Below are positions 22,264 through 32,495 of a DNA stretch of 50,626 nucleotides, piece by piece (positions within the stretch are counted from its first letter, which is position 1; every line of letters begins with the position of its first letter). The DNA is taken from positions 42,537-93,162 of the forward strand of contig MU657260.1 of NCBI GenBank assembly GCA_026770575.1, read 5' to 3'. The notes under the pieces are model-generated. The model was not told the origin of the DNA. It did not search any database and saw nothing but the letters and a program-made list of their open reading frames with translations. The position numbers and the translations under genes were made by a program. This stretch comes from Pelagophyceae sp. CCMP2097 (lineage: Eukaryota > Sar > Pelagophyceae).

Positions 22264-22862
22264 TCAAAAGTCGTCATCGTCGGCGCAGAACACAGGCGCC
22301 GCCTTTGGCGCGTCGAGCAGAGGGTCCAAGTCCTTTTCTCGGGAAAATGTCAGCGCCGAGCCACGATACGCCGCCGAGCCGTCCTAAATAGAGCGCGTCG
22401 AGGGAGATGGTGGCAGACACGTTGGAAGCCGTCGATGGACGCACCTTTCGGATGACGACGATAAAAGGGACCTGCTTGAACCCCAAGGCCGCCTTGACGA
22501 GCTCCTTTGTGGCGGCGTCCATGGACGCGTGCGTCAGGTTGGCCCAGCCGCTAGGATCGCGCGCGTCTTGCGCGCGCGGCCGCAATTCGTCTGAAACGCG
22601 ACAAAGGCACGCACTGCTCTTCGATGATCTCGCGGGCAAAGTCGGGGTCGTCGAGGCAGACGGCGGCGCATTTCACGGCGGGGAGGTTTGCAGCGAGGGC
22701 GTCGAGCTTGGTGAGGGCCTCGGGGCATCGTTCACAGCGTGTCGTCCAAAAGTCGATCACGGCCACGCCGTCGCCGCGCAGGCCGCCCAGCGTCGACGCG
22801 CCGCTCGCCGCCGCGCCGTCACGCTGCAGCAGCTCCACGGGCAAGGCCAGGGCGGCGTCCAT
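22264..22862 (-). CDS. Thioredoxin-like protein
   Basis: Minus-strand exons 22862-22615, 22550-22445 and 22383-22264, 157 aa; introns of 64 and 61 bp. The fold is marked by GDGVAVIDFWTTRCERC, with a CERC redox pair instead of CGPC, then GFKQVPFIVVI, which includes the cis-proline site. The active-site spacing and cis-Pro fit a functional thiol-disulfide enzyme, although the CERC sequence is unusual. The last exon ends in acidic residues (CADDDDF) with no clear targeting signal. Only 55 bp separate its start from the next gene on the other strand. Confidence 0.8.
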
Positions 22863-22917
22863 CGTGCTTTTTCAAATTCAAAACGCAAAACCAAACTGTG
22901 GGCCGTTCCGCGAAGGG

Positions 22918-23901
22918 ATGGTCCAGACGCGCGCGCAGCGCAGCGCTGCGGCCGCCGGCGGCGCGGGCAGCCCGCTGCGCGCCCTCGGCACCCCGGAGCC
23001 GCGCAAGGCCGCGAAGCGCCGCCAGAGCTGCGGGCCGCTCGCGCTCGAGGCAAAACCCGCAGCGACCGGCAAGCGCCGCCGCAGCGTCGCCGCATGCGCG
23101 GCCGCACGACCAGAGGCCGAGGCGGCCACCGCCGTGCGCCCGATCACCGTCGCGTTCAAGGACGCGGGACCGCCGCCCTCCGAGTCGCGGTCGGCCGCCG
23201 GCCAGCGCCGCAAGAGCGTCGCGTTCGAGGACGACCCCGTGGTCGCACGGCCAGAGGCCGAGGCCGAGGCGGCCACCAGAACGCGCCCAAGGACCGTCGA
23301 GTCCGAGGCGGCCACCAGCACACGCCGCAAGAGCGTCGTGTTCGAGGGCGACCCCGTGGTCGCGCGACCAGAGGCCGAGGCCGAGGCGGCCAGCACGCGC
23401 CGCACGCGTATCGTCGCGTTCGATCCCGCGGGACCGCCGCCCTCCGAGGCCGAGTCGCGGGCGGCCGCCGGCCCGCGCCGCAAGAGCATCGCGTTCGAGG
23501 CCGATCCCGCGGGCCTGCTGCCCTCCGAGGCCGAGTCGCCAGCGGCCGAGCGCCGCGCGAGCCCCGTCGCGTTTGAGGACGGCCCCATCGCGCGACCGGA
23601 AGGCGAGCGGGCGGCCGACGCGGCGCGGGGCAAGGCGCAGCGGCGCGTGAGCTTTAGCGGGCCCGCGTCCACGGCGCGGTTCACGGAGACGCGCGTGCGG
23701 CTGCACCTGCAGGCGCGCATCTCGCCAGGCATCAAAGCCAAAGCGGCGCGCGGCCCGCTGCCGCCCGGCCACTGGCTGCACCGCCCCGCCGAGGCCGAGG
23801 CGGTCGAACGTGCGCCGGACGCCGCGAAAACGAAAACGGACGCCGCGGAGACGGAGCCGCCGCGCGCGGGACGGCGGCGGCGGTCGTGCGCCCCAAATTA
23901 A
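22918..23901 (+). CDS. Repeat protein with multiple RRKSVAFE-like motifs
   Basis: A single exon encodes 327 aa, very rich in Ala, Arg, Glu and Pro. A 30-35 residue unit is repeated about six times: a basic Ser site followed by a hydrophobic pair and acid (RRKSVAFED, RRKSVVFEG, RRKSIAFEA, RRASPVAFED) and then PEAEAEAA spacers. The last core, QRRVSFSGP, fits the PP1-docking RVxF pattern with a basic-directed phosphosite. I would expect a disordered nuclear scaffold regulated by kinases and possibly PP1, as in chromosome-periphery proteins; this is inference. The start ATG at 22918 is the first in frame after the divergent promoter. A long open frame on the opposite strand is a shadow. Confidence 0.75.
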   Translation: MVQTRAQRSAAAAGGAGSPLRALGTPEPRKAAKRRQSCGPLALEAKPAATGKRRRSVAACAAARPEAEAATAVRPITVAFKDAGPPPSESRSAAGQRRKSVAFEDDPVVARPEAEAEAATRTRPRTVESEAATSTRRKSVVFEGDPVVARPEAEAEAASTRRTRIVAFDPAGPPPSEAESRAAAGPRRKSIAFEADPAGLLPSEAESPAAERRASPVAFEDGPIARPEGERAADAARGKAQRRVSFSGPASTARFTETRVRLHLQARISPGIKAKAARGPLPPGHWLHRPAEAEAVERAPDAAKTKTDAAETEPPRAGRRRRSCAPN

Positions 23902-23914
23902 TCGTTCACATCCC

Positions 23915-26900
23915 TTACGAGCCCCCGGTTTCACGCCGCGGCTCCGTTGCGGCGGCCGCGTCGGCGGCGATCGGCGGTGGCGCGGGCGTCTTCTTCTTGC
24001 GTGGCTTCTTCTTCGTCGGCGCCTTGGCCGCGTCGGCGTCCGCGGCGGCAACCGCTGCGGGCTCGGCCTTGACCGTTGGGGCTTTGACCGTTGGGGCCTT
24101 GACCGTTGGGGTTTGGGCCTTGCGCGGCGGGCCAGAGTCGGGCAGAGCGACGTTTGCCTTTGAAGAGAATTTGATCCCAGAGTCCCGGTACACCGCCGGC
24201 TGCGCCTCCGTGTACCCGGAGCAGTCGGACCGCCTCACGCCCACGGCCGAACCCGCCAGCGCCACAATCGCATGCCGCGTGTTCTCGCGCCTACAAACGA
24301 CCGGATCAATCTCGAGACCCGAGCCGCGTCGCAACGCACAGGTCCGAGTCGGAGATGAGCGCCGTCGCCGACGCCGACGCCAGGAGAGCGTGGCGGTTTC
24401 TTCGTAAGTCGCACATACGCACGCCCGCCTTCGCGCCCGGCTTGACGAGGATCGCCGAGCACGCAGCGGACTGGATCGTCGAGCCTAAAGCGTTCGAACG
24501 TGCTCACGGTCGAGCACTGGCCGGGAAACAGCGGCGTGGTTTCAGCAAGTGAGACGCACGTTCGATGTACGCAAACCCTCCTTCCTGGACGACGACGGCC
24601 GCGCCCCCCGCGCCGTCGTTGTCGACGAAGACGCGCCGCGCGCCGAGCGTGCCCGAGACGAAGACAGCGGCCGTGGCGTGGTCCGACTTTCGGGGTCGGC
24701 GAATTGTCACACCGATCAGCGCGCCGCCGGTCGCGCGCCACTTCAGAGCGCCACCCAACTCCAAAACGACGCGCGCCGGCTCGGATGCGTCGCCGACGAT
24801 GCGCACGGCGCGGTCCACTACTAAATCGGCAGCCTCTTCCCAATAATGGCCCGGCGCCAGCACGATCGTCTCGCCTCGCTGCGCCCTCCGCAGAGCGCAG
24901 CGCACAGAGTAGCACCGCGTCCGCTGGAAGCCCGGCGAAAGACGCTCGTCGTCGTCCGACGCGTCGGCCATCTCGGCGTCGCCGTCGGCGAGCCTCGACC
25001 GCCGCGTGCCCTGCTGCGCCTCCAGCGCTTTCGCCGACTCTTTCCGCCGGCGCGCGTCTTCGTCCTCAGAGAGGCGCTCGACGGGCACGACCTTTAAAAG
25101 GAGGCGCTCGTCGGCGCATGCGCGCATCCAGCTGCGGCAGACGCTCGCGGCCCTCGCGCGGTCCGGGGCCGGCGCCAGCAATTGAACCACCGCAGCGGCC
25201 ACGTCGTGGGGCCAGTCCGCGAACCCGCCGGCGCGGAAGGCGGCGTCTGCGTCTCTTCGTTGGATGACTCGCGGCGCGAGCCAAGTGGCTTCGCCTGTGT
25301 CGACGTTGTACCAAAACTGCTGGCTCGAGGCCCCGTCGACGCGCTCCTCCCACGCCGCGCCCGTCGAGCGCCGCCGCGCCTTTGCCGAATTCGCGCGGCG
25401 GCGGCGCTTGCCGTAGTCCAAAGCGTAATCCGCAAAAGACGGAGCCGGCGCCGCGTTCCCTGCCGTGGCAAAATACAATTCCGTCGCGATCAAGTCCCCA
25501 GACTCCAGAGCTTTCGCCTCGTCGTTTGCCTTTTGGGCCTCTATGGCGTCGACGTCCCAATGTTCGTCCCGGTTCGCCGCTTGCTCATCAAACAGCTTCT
25601 TCTCCTGAGGTGTCAAAAAGTACGCCCCGAAGCCCGCAGTCTCGTCCTCGCGCCGCGCGAGGCACCGCTGCTCCACTTTTGAGAGAGAGGCGCAGAGCGC
25701 GGTCGGGTCGGGGCCCACCCTTTGTTGCCACGCGGCAAACTCGGCCTCTAATCGCTGAGCCTCGTCTTCATCTTCTTGTGCTTCAGCGAGTTCGTCCACT
25801 TCCTTGGCCTCTTTCGGCTCGTCGCCGTCGTCGTCATCCGCGGGTGGGGCGAGCGCATTCTCGTCGAACTCGTTTGCTTGAGTCTCCGCCTCGAGCGCAG
25901 CCGCCTTGGCCCCGGCTGCGTCGTCGGCGTCCTCCAGCTGCGACATGGCCGCCTCGAGCTGGTCGCGTTTCGAAGATTGCAATGCCGCTTCTAAATGCTC
26001 AGAGTCGAAGTTGCCCTCAGTCAAGGCGACAAATTCCAGCTTCTGCTTCTGCCGAGCCTTGAGCAAGATATTCTCCTCCACAGTCGCCGAGCAGACCAAG
26101 CGGTAAATGTGCACGTCCCTCGTCTGGCCGATTCGGTGCGCGCGGTCCATGGCTTGCGCGTCCATGGAAGGGTTCCAGTCCGAGTCGTAGAAGATGACCG
26201 TGTCGGCGCCCGTCAAATTGATCCCGAGACCCCCCGACCTCGTCGAGAGGACGAAGCAGAAGATCTGCGTGTCCGTGTTGAACCGGTCCATCAAACGCTG
26301 CCGCTCCTCTGGCTTGGTGCCCCCATCCAATCTGACGTAGGAATGGCCGTGCAACGAGAGAAACGACTCGAGCACGTCCAACATCCTCGACATTTGCGTA
26401 AAGATGAGGCACCGGTGCCCGCCTCGCTTCTTCTCGCGCAGCAGCGGCGCCAAAGTGTGGAACTTGCCCGAGTCCCACTGAACAAGCGACCGGTCCGGGA
26501 AGCCCACAGTCAGACGCAGCTCCAGCGGCCTCAAAGGCGCCGCGAGCCTCGAAAGCTCCAACCGCGCCGCCGCCACCGCAAACGACCCGAACCGGCCCTG
26601 CACCGTCGCCTCCAACTCCACTCGCCGCCGCGGCACCGCCAAGCTCTCAGACTCGTCGGCGGCCGCGGCCGCCAATCGCGTAGACGCCTCGGCGGACCGC
26701 CGTCTCGACTGCCTCGCCAAACGCACCTTGGTCGCCGCGTGGCTCGCCGCGAACGCGAGCTCCGGCGTGGCCTACTTTTGGGTGAGCGCGCCATCGTCAT
26801 ATAAATACGCCACAAAACGTACGGCGACGGCTCGGGGCACGCAGAAGACGAAGCGCTTGATGACCTCTGTAAACTGCTCGACGCGCGCCTCGACGCTCGA

Positions 26901-29823
26901 ACTTTCGGCGAGGTCTCTCAAAGAGTCGGGCGACTCGAGCCGCGCCGCGTTCCGCCGTTTCAAGTCGGCGTCGTTCGCCGCCGCGGCGGCGGCGCGGAGC
27001 GGCGTTTGGGCAAGCATCGCCAGTAGGCACCGCCGCGCGCGCCAGCCGGGCGCGGCGCCGGGGCCGCGCGCGAGCTCGCGGTCCGATGCGTCTGCTCGTT
27101 GCAGCCGAGCCTCGGCCGCGAAAACGCGCATCTCCAGCCGCACGTCCTCCATGGATACGTCGCCGTCGAACCGCACGTCGGGCGGCGCGCCGTCGGTCCG
27201 CGCGCCGTCGGACGGCCCGAATGCCGCCGGCCTGGACGGCCCGCCGTCGACGTCCATCGGCGCTGGGGCCGCGTCGCTCCAAGCGGGCGCGACGTGGACG
27301 TCGTCGACGAAGAGGCTGCTCCGCGCGGCCCGCGCGGCGGCGAGGCCCTGGCGCAGCTTGGCGTTGCAGCACAAACCATCAAAGAGTCGGACGTCTAGCG
27401 AGTCCCAGCCGCTTTCGTCTAAAATGCGCCAAAACGCGGCGGTTCCCGGGGCGCCGCCCGTCGACCGCATGGCGCCGAGGCCCTCGAAAGCGCCCGTGCC
27501 CGACGCGGCCAAAGCGGCGGTGCGGAGCACGAGCGTCTCGAGCACCAACGGAGCGACGACTGGGCGCGGCTCGAACAGGTCCGGGTGGTTGCACACCTGA
27601 TGGCGCGTCGAGGGTCGGTCTCGAGCCGTGGGGACTCTCTCTCGGGTCGGTTCTCGAGCAAGGAGTGCTTCCGCACCTTGCGTAACTGCATCACCACGTT
27701 CATCATGGACATCACATTGGCGCCCCCCGCCGCCTTGGCCTGGACGGCCTGGCGTGTCGTCGACCGAGACATGAACTCCTCGTACAGCAGCTGCTGCCGA
27801 CGAGATAATTTGCACTTTACGTCGTGCTCGAACTTTCCAGGCAGCTGCTTTTCAACGTCTCTTTTCAATCGGCGAAGCACAAAGGGCCGCATGATGGCGT
27901 GCAACCTGCGCACGAGCTCGTCGCTGACCTTGGACTTGCCCTCGACTGCCGACGTCAGGGGATTTGAGAACCAGTAGGAGAATTCCGAGCGGGACCGGAA
28001 GACGTGCGGCATCAAGAAGTGCATCAGACTCCAAAGCTCCATGAGCGAGTTCTGCAGCGGCGTCCCGGTGATCAACAGGCGCCGCTGGGCCTGGAAGGCT
28101 AATAAAGTCTGCCATCTTTTGGATTCAAAGTTCTTAATGTTGTGTGCCTCGTCCAGGATGAGATAATAAAACTTCTTCCGACGAAACGCAGAAGCATCCT
28201 GCACGGCCAGCTGGTACGAAGTGATGCACACGTGGAACGCGTCCGGCTTGGACCACCCCGCTCGCAAAGCGCGCCGAGTCTTGGCGGCGCCGTAATAAGT
28301 GCAAATCTTCAAGCCCGGGCAAAACTTCTTCATCTCACCCTCCCAATTCACTAAACAAGACGTCGGCACGACGACGAGGTGCGGGCCCCAGATGCCGCGC
28401 TGCGCGGCGAGGTGCGCCAGCAAAGCGATAGTCTGGACGGTCTTGCCTAAACCCATTTCGTCGGCCAGGATGCCATTGAGTCGTCGAGCGTGCATGGAGA
28501 CCAGCCAGTTCAGCCCCGCCTGCTGGTACGGCCTGAGAGAGAGGCGCGGGTCGAGCAGGTAGGGCCGCGCCACGTCGCGCGACCGCGCCGCAGCGTCGCT
28601 CTTCTCCAGCCGAGTGGCAGCGTCCTCTTGCACGCCCACTTCCTCGGCCTCCTTTGCGGCCGCCTCGGCTGCGGGCGCCGCCTCGCCGCGAACCTTGCGC
28701 TTGTGGCTCTTGCCGTTGGCGTTGCCGTTGCCGCCGTTGGCTTCGGAGGCCTTGCCGTTGGCGGCCTTTTTCTTCTTCTCCTTTGGCGGAGGCGGCGGCG
28801 GCGCGCGGCGCTTGCCGCGCGCACACGGCTTTGGAGCGTCATTTTTGGCGTCGTCGACGGCGCGCGCGTCGTCGTCGCGGTCCTCCTCTTCCTTTGTCAG
28901 CTTGGTGGCCAGTTCGTCCGTGTACCTCTCCGTCTGCTTCACCAAATGAACAAGCTGCTTGTCCATGGCCTTGCGTTGCGTCGTCTGCCACTCCAAACGC
29001 CGCCTATTTTACGATTCGACGCCAGACGATCAATAGGTCCGACTCACTTGTACGCCACAAACTTGTCAATCTTGAGCCAAAAGTGCTTCACCGCCCTGGA
29101 GCACTTGCGCGCCAGCTGCCGGAGAGCCGCGTCCTCGTCCCTTCGGCGCTTCTTGCGGCGGCCGTCCATGCCCTTGAAGTGCGTCTGGATCATCTTCGAC
29201 CTCTTCTTCAGCAGGTTGGCGTGGCGCTGCCTTTCAGTAGCGAAATCCAGCGCCATCCACGCCATCTCCTTGAGGAAAAAATCGCGGTGCAGCTGGGGCA
29301 GCTCTACGTCCAACTTCTCGAGCCTGGCGGTTCGGTCAACGCAAAGGCGATGCGCGCGGAGACGGCGCCGGGTGTTCGGACGCAGCGCCGCACGGCGGCA
29401 GCGGCACGATGCGGTCGAGGCGGTCCTTGATCTCCTGGCGCCGCTCCTCGCAACTAAGGGTGGCAGCAGTCGACGAACCTCCGCCGTCTCGGGCCCTTGG
29501 CGCAGCTCGCCAAACTCAGTCGAACCAGAGAGCCGGTACTCGAGGGCGGCTCGCAATAGAGAGGCCTCTCTTTAAGGGCCACACACGTCGAGAGCCGGTC
29601 GCCGCCAGTCGCCGCGGCGGTCGCTCGACGCGACGGCGCCCTCAGTCGAGCCATGCACTCACTCTTCGGCATTGCTCTCCGGGTCGGCGCCCTCGCCGGC
29701 CTCGATCGTCTGCGAGCGCACGACTCGCTGAGCCGCCACGGCCGCGGGGCTCGCCGAAGCGCCGGCGGCCGTCGGCGGCGGCCGCTCGCTCTTTGCCTCG
29801 GCCACAGCCGGCGCGGCGTCCAT
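23915..29823 (-). CDS. SWR1/EP400-type SNF2 chromatin remodeller fused to WW, F-box-like and beta-helix modules
   Basis: Minus-strand exons 29823-29663, 29453-29394, 29323-29048, 29003-27677, 27596-26823, 26771-24560, 24484-24340 and 24290-23915 give 1776 aa with every phase consistent. HSA domain about residues 80-200 (DFFLKEMAWMALDFATERQR). Helicase motif I is DEMGLGKT (~350), motif II DEAH (~445), and motif V/VI includes STRSGGLGINL and AHRIGQ (~1050). About 330 residues separate the two lobes (QLRKVCNHPDLF to the second lobe), the long insert typical of SWR1/INO80 enzymes. Past the ATPase, in the same exon, come a WW domain (~1335-1365: QQFWYNVDTGEATWLAP), an F-box-like helix set (~1380-1415) and a right-handed beta-helix of pectin-lyase type (~1480-1700), then a basic KKKPRKKK tail. 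Expected role: H2A.Z exchange. Confidence 0.9.
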
Positions 29824-30038
29824 CGCCAGCGGCGCGCGCCCGCGGGCCCGTGCGCTGCGCGGCGCACTGAACCAGCCGTCCGCGGCGTCGCTCGCCCGCC
29901 CGCGGCGAAGGAAAGCCTCGGTCTCGCAAAACTTCGAAAATAAGGTCCGTTACCGGTCTCGAGGGCAACTTTTCGGCGATTTTGCGGTTGGCCTGATCGG
30001 TGCTTCTGGAACCACGCTTGCGCGCTCGGCGTCGGGGG
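29824..30038. promoter_or_regulatory. Divergent promoter region, SWR1-type and ARL6-like genes
   Basis: This 215-bp region lies between two divergent start codons. It contains an AAAACTTCGAAAATAAGG stretch around 29927-29944 that is AT-rich for this genome. No defined core element is claimed. Confidence 0.4.
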
Positions 30039-31177
30039 ATGCAGCGCGCCGTGGACCACGGCACCAAGTTCGCCGACGACGTGCAGGGCTGTGCTGTTGG
30101 GGCCGTCAGGTCGCTTTCGAGCGTCGTCTACCCGCTCTTCCGATGCCTCTGTTCCAAGCAGCGGAGCAAGGCGGCGCTCCTCGTCGGCCTCGACGACGCG
30201 GGCAAGACCAGCATCCTCTGCGCGCTGCCGGAGGTGCGGGGCCGTCGCGCGGCGCCGTCGGGCGACTGCACGGGCGGCCTTTGGGACGCGCGCGGCAGGT
30301 CCGGCGGCAGCTGCGGAGATTCGCGGAAGCGCACGACATCGACGAGTTCCACACGGCCCCGACGACGGGGCTCCAGCTCATCAAAGTCGCCATGGCCCGA
30401 GGGCACCGCAAAGGCTGTAAGCCGCCGCGTAATCGACCCCGAGCGGCAGCCCTATGAGAGGCCGACCTTGCCGACCACCGTGGGACTCCTAGGCCGCCCT
30501 ATGTGAGGCCGACCTTGCCGACCACCGTGGGACGCCTAGGCCGCCGGCGCAGCATCGTCCGATGGGACATCTGGGACATGTGAGTGACGCGGCGCTCTGG
30601 TGCTCCTCCAGAACCGGTGATGGCGGCCCTCAAGAGCAGTGCGGCAATGTTGTTCGCGCAGGTCCGGCCAAGGACGGTACCGCCCTCTCTGGATGTACTA
30701 CTGCACGCTCGTGCAAGCCATCATCTACGTCATCGACGTGACGGACGTGGCGCGCGCGGCGACGGCGCGCGACGAGCTCAAGGCGCTCTTTGCCCACCCG
30801 GCGACTAAAGGTGCGCTCAGAGACCGCGCGCGTGTGGCGGGGGCGTCTTCATTAGCCGGGCGCGTCTCCGGCTGGGCGCGTCTTCGGCTGCGCGACTCTA
30901 CGCTAGGCCTCCCGCTGCTCGTGCTGGCGAACAAAGGGGACCTCTCGCTGCGGAGCCTCTCGCACGACGAGCCCATCATGACCGTCGAGTCGCTGCGGAC
31001 ACTTTTGAACCTCGACGCGTGAGCAGGCCGGCCGACGCGCGTATTGCTGCGGCGACGTTATCGCGTAGGCTGCAGCTGCAGCGGCGGCTCAACATCAAAA
31101 TCGTCGAGACGTCGGCGCTCACAGGCAAAGGCATCGAGCCCGCCTTCCAGTGGCTCACCGACGCCGTCGCGTGGTAG
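30039..31177 (+). CDS. ARL6: ARL6/BBS3-like small GTPase
   Basis: Exons 30039-30233, 30299-30416, 30540-30579, 30662-30810, 30907-31018 and 31069-31177, 240 aa, all in phase. P-loop GLDDAGKTS; switch I Thr in TAPTTGLQL; the WDIWDMSGQGRYRPLW segment matches ARL6, which has DMSGQGRYRNLW; then YVIDVTD, the guanine-specificity motif ANKGDL and ETSALTGKGI. In animals ARL6 recruits the BBSome to membranes for ciliary cargo traffic. This protein has about 50 residues before the P-loop, longer than human ARL6 (186 aa), so N-myristoylation is doubtful because residue 2 is Gln. The third exon uses the second of two duplicated acceptors; the first would lead to a stop codon. Confidence 0.87.
30450..30543 (+). 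repeat. 47-bp tandem duplication spanning a splice acceptor
   Basis: Copies at 30450-30496 and 30497-30543 differ at two positions. Each contains a CCTAG acceptor, at 30488-30492 and 30535-30539. Only use of the downstream acceptor keeps the ARL6-like frame open. Confidence 0.9.
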
Positions 31178-31348
31178 GACTCGGAGTTTATATAACGTTT
31201 GTGTGGTGTGACCCGCGCTTTTGGGCAGCGGCCGCCGACGCGCCCATGGCACGGAGTCGCGGCTCGCTGGCGTCAGCAAGCGGCCGGCCGACACTCGGGA
31301 GTGCGTGACGGTCACGGACTTACCGAACCGGTCGAACTGCTCGCTGCC

Positions 31349-32234
31349 TCAGCCGCCCACCGGGCCCGGAGCTCGTCGAGCGACCTCGAACGGGTCGAAC
31401 AGGCTGCCGCCGCCGTCGAACTGCCTGCCGCCGCCGCCGCAGCCCGGAGTTCGACAAACCACGGAGCATTGATCGAAAAGCGATTCGTCGCCGTCGTGAC
31501 CGCCGCCGCCGCCGCAGTGATAACACAGCCCCAATCGTGTCTGAGCTTTGGCGTGCCCTTGCGCCGCGGAAAGCGCGTACAGCCGGACCGCCCGCTTGAA
31601 GCTAATCTTGAGGCCCACGAGGCCCTTTTCGTAAGCGTGCCCTAATTCCTCCTGCGCCTCTGCGTTGCCAGAGTCCACCTGCTTCTGCACCCGGCTCACC
31701 CAGTCGGCGCCCGACGTGTGGGCCGGCGCTCGGCAGAGCGGGCAGCGCTTGTCGTACTCGTCGCACTTGTCGGAGCATTTCTTGCAAATCTTCTTGCTGC
31801 AGCAATCGAGGAATGTTGTCTCGCCTTGGAGTCTGCGGACTTGGTGATGTTTTCGTCAATTACATATTTTTCATGGTTGTTGACCGAAATTATTGAGAAG
31901 ACGCTCTTAGCGCCAGCCAATTTATTGAAATTGTTGAAATTATTCGCAAATGCGATTGCGAAAAATTAAAGAAATTTGAAAATGGTAATTGCAACGACAA
32001 CGTTGGCTCAACGGACAGCAGCGTTGTCGTCGGCTGCCACAGCGAAGCATTAGTAACGGGTGGCCGCTTTCTTTGCCATCTGCTTGCACTGCGACTTGTG
32101 CCCGCGCTCATACCAGTAGACAGCTGGCACGCCTTGCCGCAGTAGTGCCGCGATTTGCACTTGGTGCAGTGCTTGCAACCCGGCTCGTCGCAGACACAAC
32201 AGGGCTTGCGCGCGGCGGTGGGCGGGTCGTCCAT
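31349..32234 (-). pseudogene. Broken MYND-RING-Sel1 gene (first copy)
   Basis: The minus strand starts with a MYND zinc finger at 32234 (CCVCDEPGCKHCTKC, then HYCGKACQL). A one-base deletion near 32120 relative to the second copy at 47.7 kb shifts the frame, which resumes as WYERGHKSQCKQMAK and meets a stop at 32050. After an AT-rich 200-bp segment the second half of a RING finger appears (CCSKKICKKCSDKC, KRCPLCRAP), followed by Sel1-type helices (AEAQEELGHAYEKG, LYALSAAQGHAKAQTRLGLC) and a Gly-rich end. The first RING cysteine pair is missing. Intact relatives would be ubiquitin-ligase-like or adaptor proteins. A disabled gene fits best; an assembly error at the one-base gap, or an odd intron over the AT-rich part, cannot be excluded. 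Confidence 0.68.
31845..32045. other. AT-rich island inside a broken gene
   Basis: About 200 bp with clearly lower GC than any neighbouring stretch, including runs such as TTTATTGAAATTGTTGAAAT and AAAAATTAAAGAAATTTGAA. It sits exactly where the MYND-RING-Sel1 gene loses its continuity. No open frame of note. Confidence 0.75.
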
Positions 32235-32495
32235 CGCGTCGTGGATGCCTATCGTCGATTGCTCTTCGTGCTGCGCGCGTGTCTATCCTAGATCCTCCAG
32301 CCACTAGACGCTTGAAATCGAAAATCCTCAGGAAGCGACCCTCTCGGCAGGGAAGGACGAACGCCGCGCTTACCAGGCTGTATATCCCGAGTGCACCGCC
32401 TCCGCGGCCCGCCCGCGGATTCGAAGCGGAGCTCAGCAGAGATCGTCGTGCGGCGCCTTTTAGCGACAGGATCGACCTCCAATCCGCGTGTGGTA
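32235..32495. promoter_or_regulatory. Divergent intergenic region
   Basis: This 261-bp region separates the start of the broken MYND gene from the MED20-like gene. No specific element recognised. Confidence 0.35.

Noticed and set aside
22819..24051. 410-residue minus-strand open frame
   Set aside because: Antisense to the RVxF-like repeat gene and overlapping the thioredoxin-like gene start and SWR1 3' end; composition is that of a shadow.
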